From NCBI GenBank assembly GCA_902767355.1, contig CACXHG010000074.1:1-7720 (forward strand): 7,720 nucleotides of DNA. Reading direction: 5' to 3'. Position 1 is the first letter of the stretch. Every line of letters begins with the position of its first letter. Below the pieces are notes generated by a model. That model saw nothing but the letters and a program-made list of their open reading frames with translations, did not search any database and had not been told where the DNA came from. Made by a program: the position numbers and the translations under genes. Positions 6,991-7,720 of this stretch are shown here, piece by piece. This DNA is from an uncultured Bacteroidia bacterium (GTDB lineage Bacteria; Bacteroidota; Bacteroidia; Bacteroidales; UBA932).

Positions 6991-7720
6991 TTATTTATAC
7001 AGATTTATGGCCTCCGGCTCGCCCACCAGCCACACCACGTCGCCCTGGTGCATGAACATCTCGGGCGAGGGGTTCATAAAGGTCTCGCCGCCGCGCTCTA
7101 TGCCTATCAGCATGCAGCCGGAGTTGCGCATGTCCACCATCTTCAGTGACTTGCCGGTGAGCAGAGACGCTTCGCCAAGTGTGAACGACTCTACCACTAC
7201 GGCCGTGCTGCCGCCGCCCTTTTCCAGAAGTTCGCCGGCAAGCGAAGTCTTGAATTCCTCTACCTTTGCCTTGGTGCCGACCACCAGTATCTCGTCGGCG
7301 GGGTAGAGGCACTCCGAAGCGGAGGGTATGTTGATGATGTGGCTGCCGCGGCTGATCTTGACTATGTTGACGCCGTATTTCTGACGCAGCGGCAGGCTGC
7401 CGAGCTTCTGCCCGGCATATTTGAAGTCAGACGGCACGCAGAGATTCTCTACGCAGATGTCGTGGCCGTCCATCTTCTCGCGTATGGTGGCGGTCACCGG
7501 CGCAACCTGGCGCTGGTATTCGTCCTTCTGGCGCATATTCTCTATGAAGCGGCCTTCCAGCGTGCTGGAACGTTTGTTGAAAATCCGGAGCAATATGAAA
7601 ATTGCGGCGGCGATTGAGGCAATGAGCACCACAATGCCCAGCCCGGGCTTGAAGTAGTGCGACACGACCGCCATCACATAGCTCACCGCAAGGAATATCT
7701 TCAGGGCGCTCATGGCAATC
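6991..7720 (-). CDS. Cation:proton antiporter (CPA2 type), C-terminal part with two TrkA-C domains
   Basis: The frame is open through the right window edge (codons for Ile-Ala precede the Met at 7711-7713), so this is the C-terminal end of a larger protein. The first 43 or so residues after that Met hold two hydrophobic helices (about 3-20 and 24-43), the last membrane segments. A basic, charged linker follows, then two TrkA-C (RCK-C) regulatory domains at about 80-160 and 165-239: the first has VPSDFKYAGQKLGSLPLRQKYGVNIVKI and a DEILVVGT strand, the second GKSLKMVDMRNSGCMLIGIER and a GDVVWLVGE strand. TrkA-C domains bind small ligands in the cytoplasm and gate K+ or Na+/H+ transport. Many Bacteroidota antiporters of the Kef/NhaP-like CPA2 type have this double-TrkA-C tail; the ion is not decidable from this part. 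It precedes the glycosidase lipoprotein gene by 12 nt. Confidence 0.8.
   Translation of the reverse strand, partial: IAMSALKIFLAVSYVMAVVSHYFKPGLGIVVLIASIAAAIFILLRIFNKRSSTLEGRFIENMRQKDEYQRQVAPVTATIREKMDGHDICVENLCVPSDFKYAGQKLGSLPLRQKYGVNIVKISRGSHIINIPSASECLYPADEILVVGTKAKVEEFKTSLAGELLEKGGGSTAVVVESFTLGEASLLTGKSLKMVDMRNSGCMLIGIERGGETFMNPSPEMFMHQGDVVWLVGEPEAINLYK

Overview
The window looks like a chromosomal segment from a fairly GC-rich member of the Bacteroidota, probably the order Bacteroidales. The main evidence is promoter shape: TAnnTTTG -7 boxes lie upstream of three genes, one with a TTTG -33 box at the expected spacing, and starts are preceded by A/T-rich sequence rather than Shine-Dalgarno motifs. 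The gene content agrees: an MltD-type lytic transglycosylase, an EttA-type ABC-F protein, a lipoprotein of the alpha-L-rhamnosidase class, and an antiporter tail with paired TrkA-C domains. I cannot name a genus.

Layout. Positions 1-583 (+) hold the C-terminal part of a lytic transglycosylase, cut by the window edge. A small secreted protein, probably an outer-membrane beta-barrel, follows at 646-1128 (+). A hairpin at 1148-1177 separates it from the convergent ettA (1180-2856, -). Positions 2857-3099 hold the ettA promoter and two copies (A and B) of a GC-rich palindromic repeat. An unrecognised 162-residue gene (3100-3588, -) and a REP-associated tyrosine transposase (RAYT, 3678-4628, +) diverge from a 89-bp region. 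An inverted degenerate repeat copy (D) and a long copy (C) fill 4629-4794. A six-hairpin glycosidase lipoprotein (4795-6978, -) and the C-terminus of a cation:proton antiporter (6991-7720, -) sit in one transcription unit.

The part most worth attention is about 2950-4790. A RAYT is surrounded by four copies of a palindromic repeat, read here from the strand where it begins GGGCGAGG. Copies B, C and D each start 4-18 nt after a stop codon and run in the same direction as the gene that just ended. On that strand copies A and C are followed by a T-rich tract, so they resemble intrinsic terminators. B and C match at 56 of 57 positions, and they bracket the RAYT and the unknown gene, both visibly less GC-rich than their neighbours. 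This fits a RAYT with its cognate REP-like family, with the 162-residue gene as a possible passenger. The rest is ordinary housekeeping and carbohydrate-use content, and the flanking genes show no obvious functional link to the RAYT.
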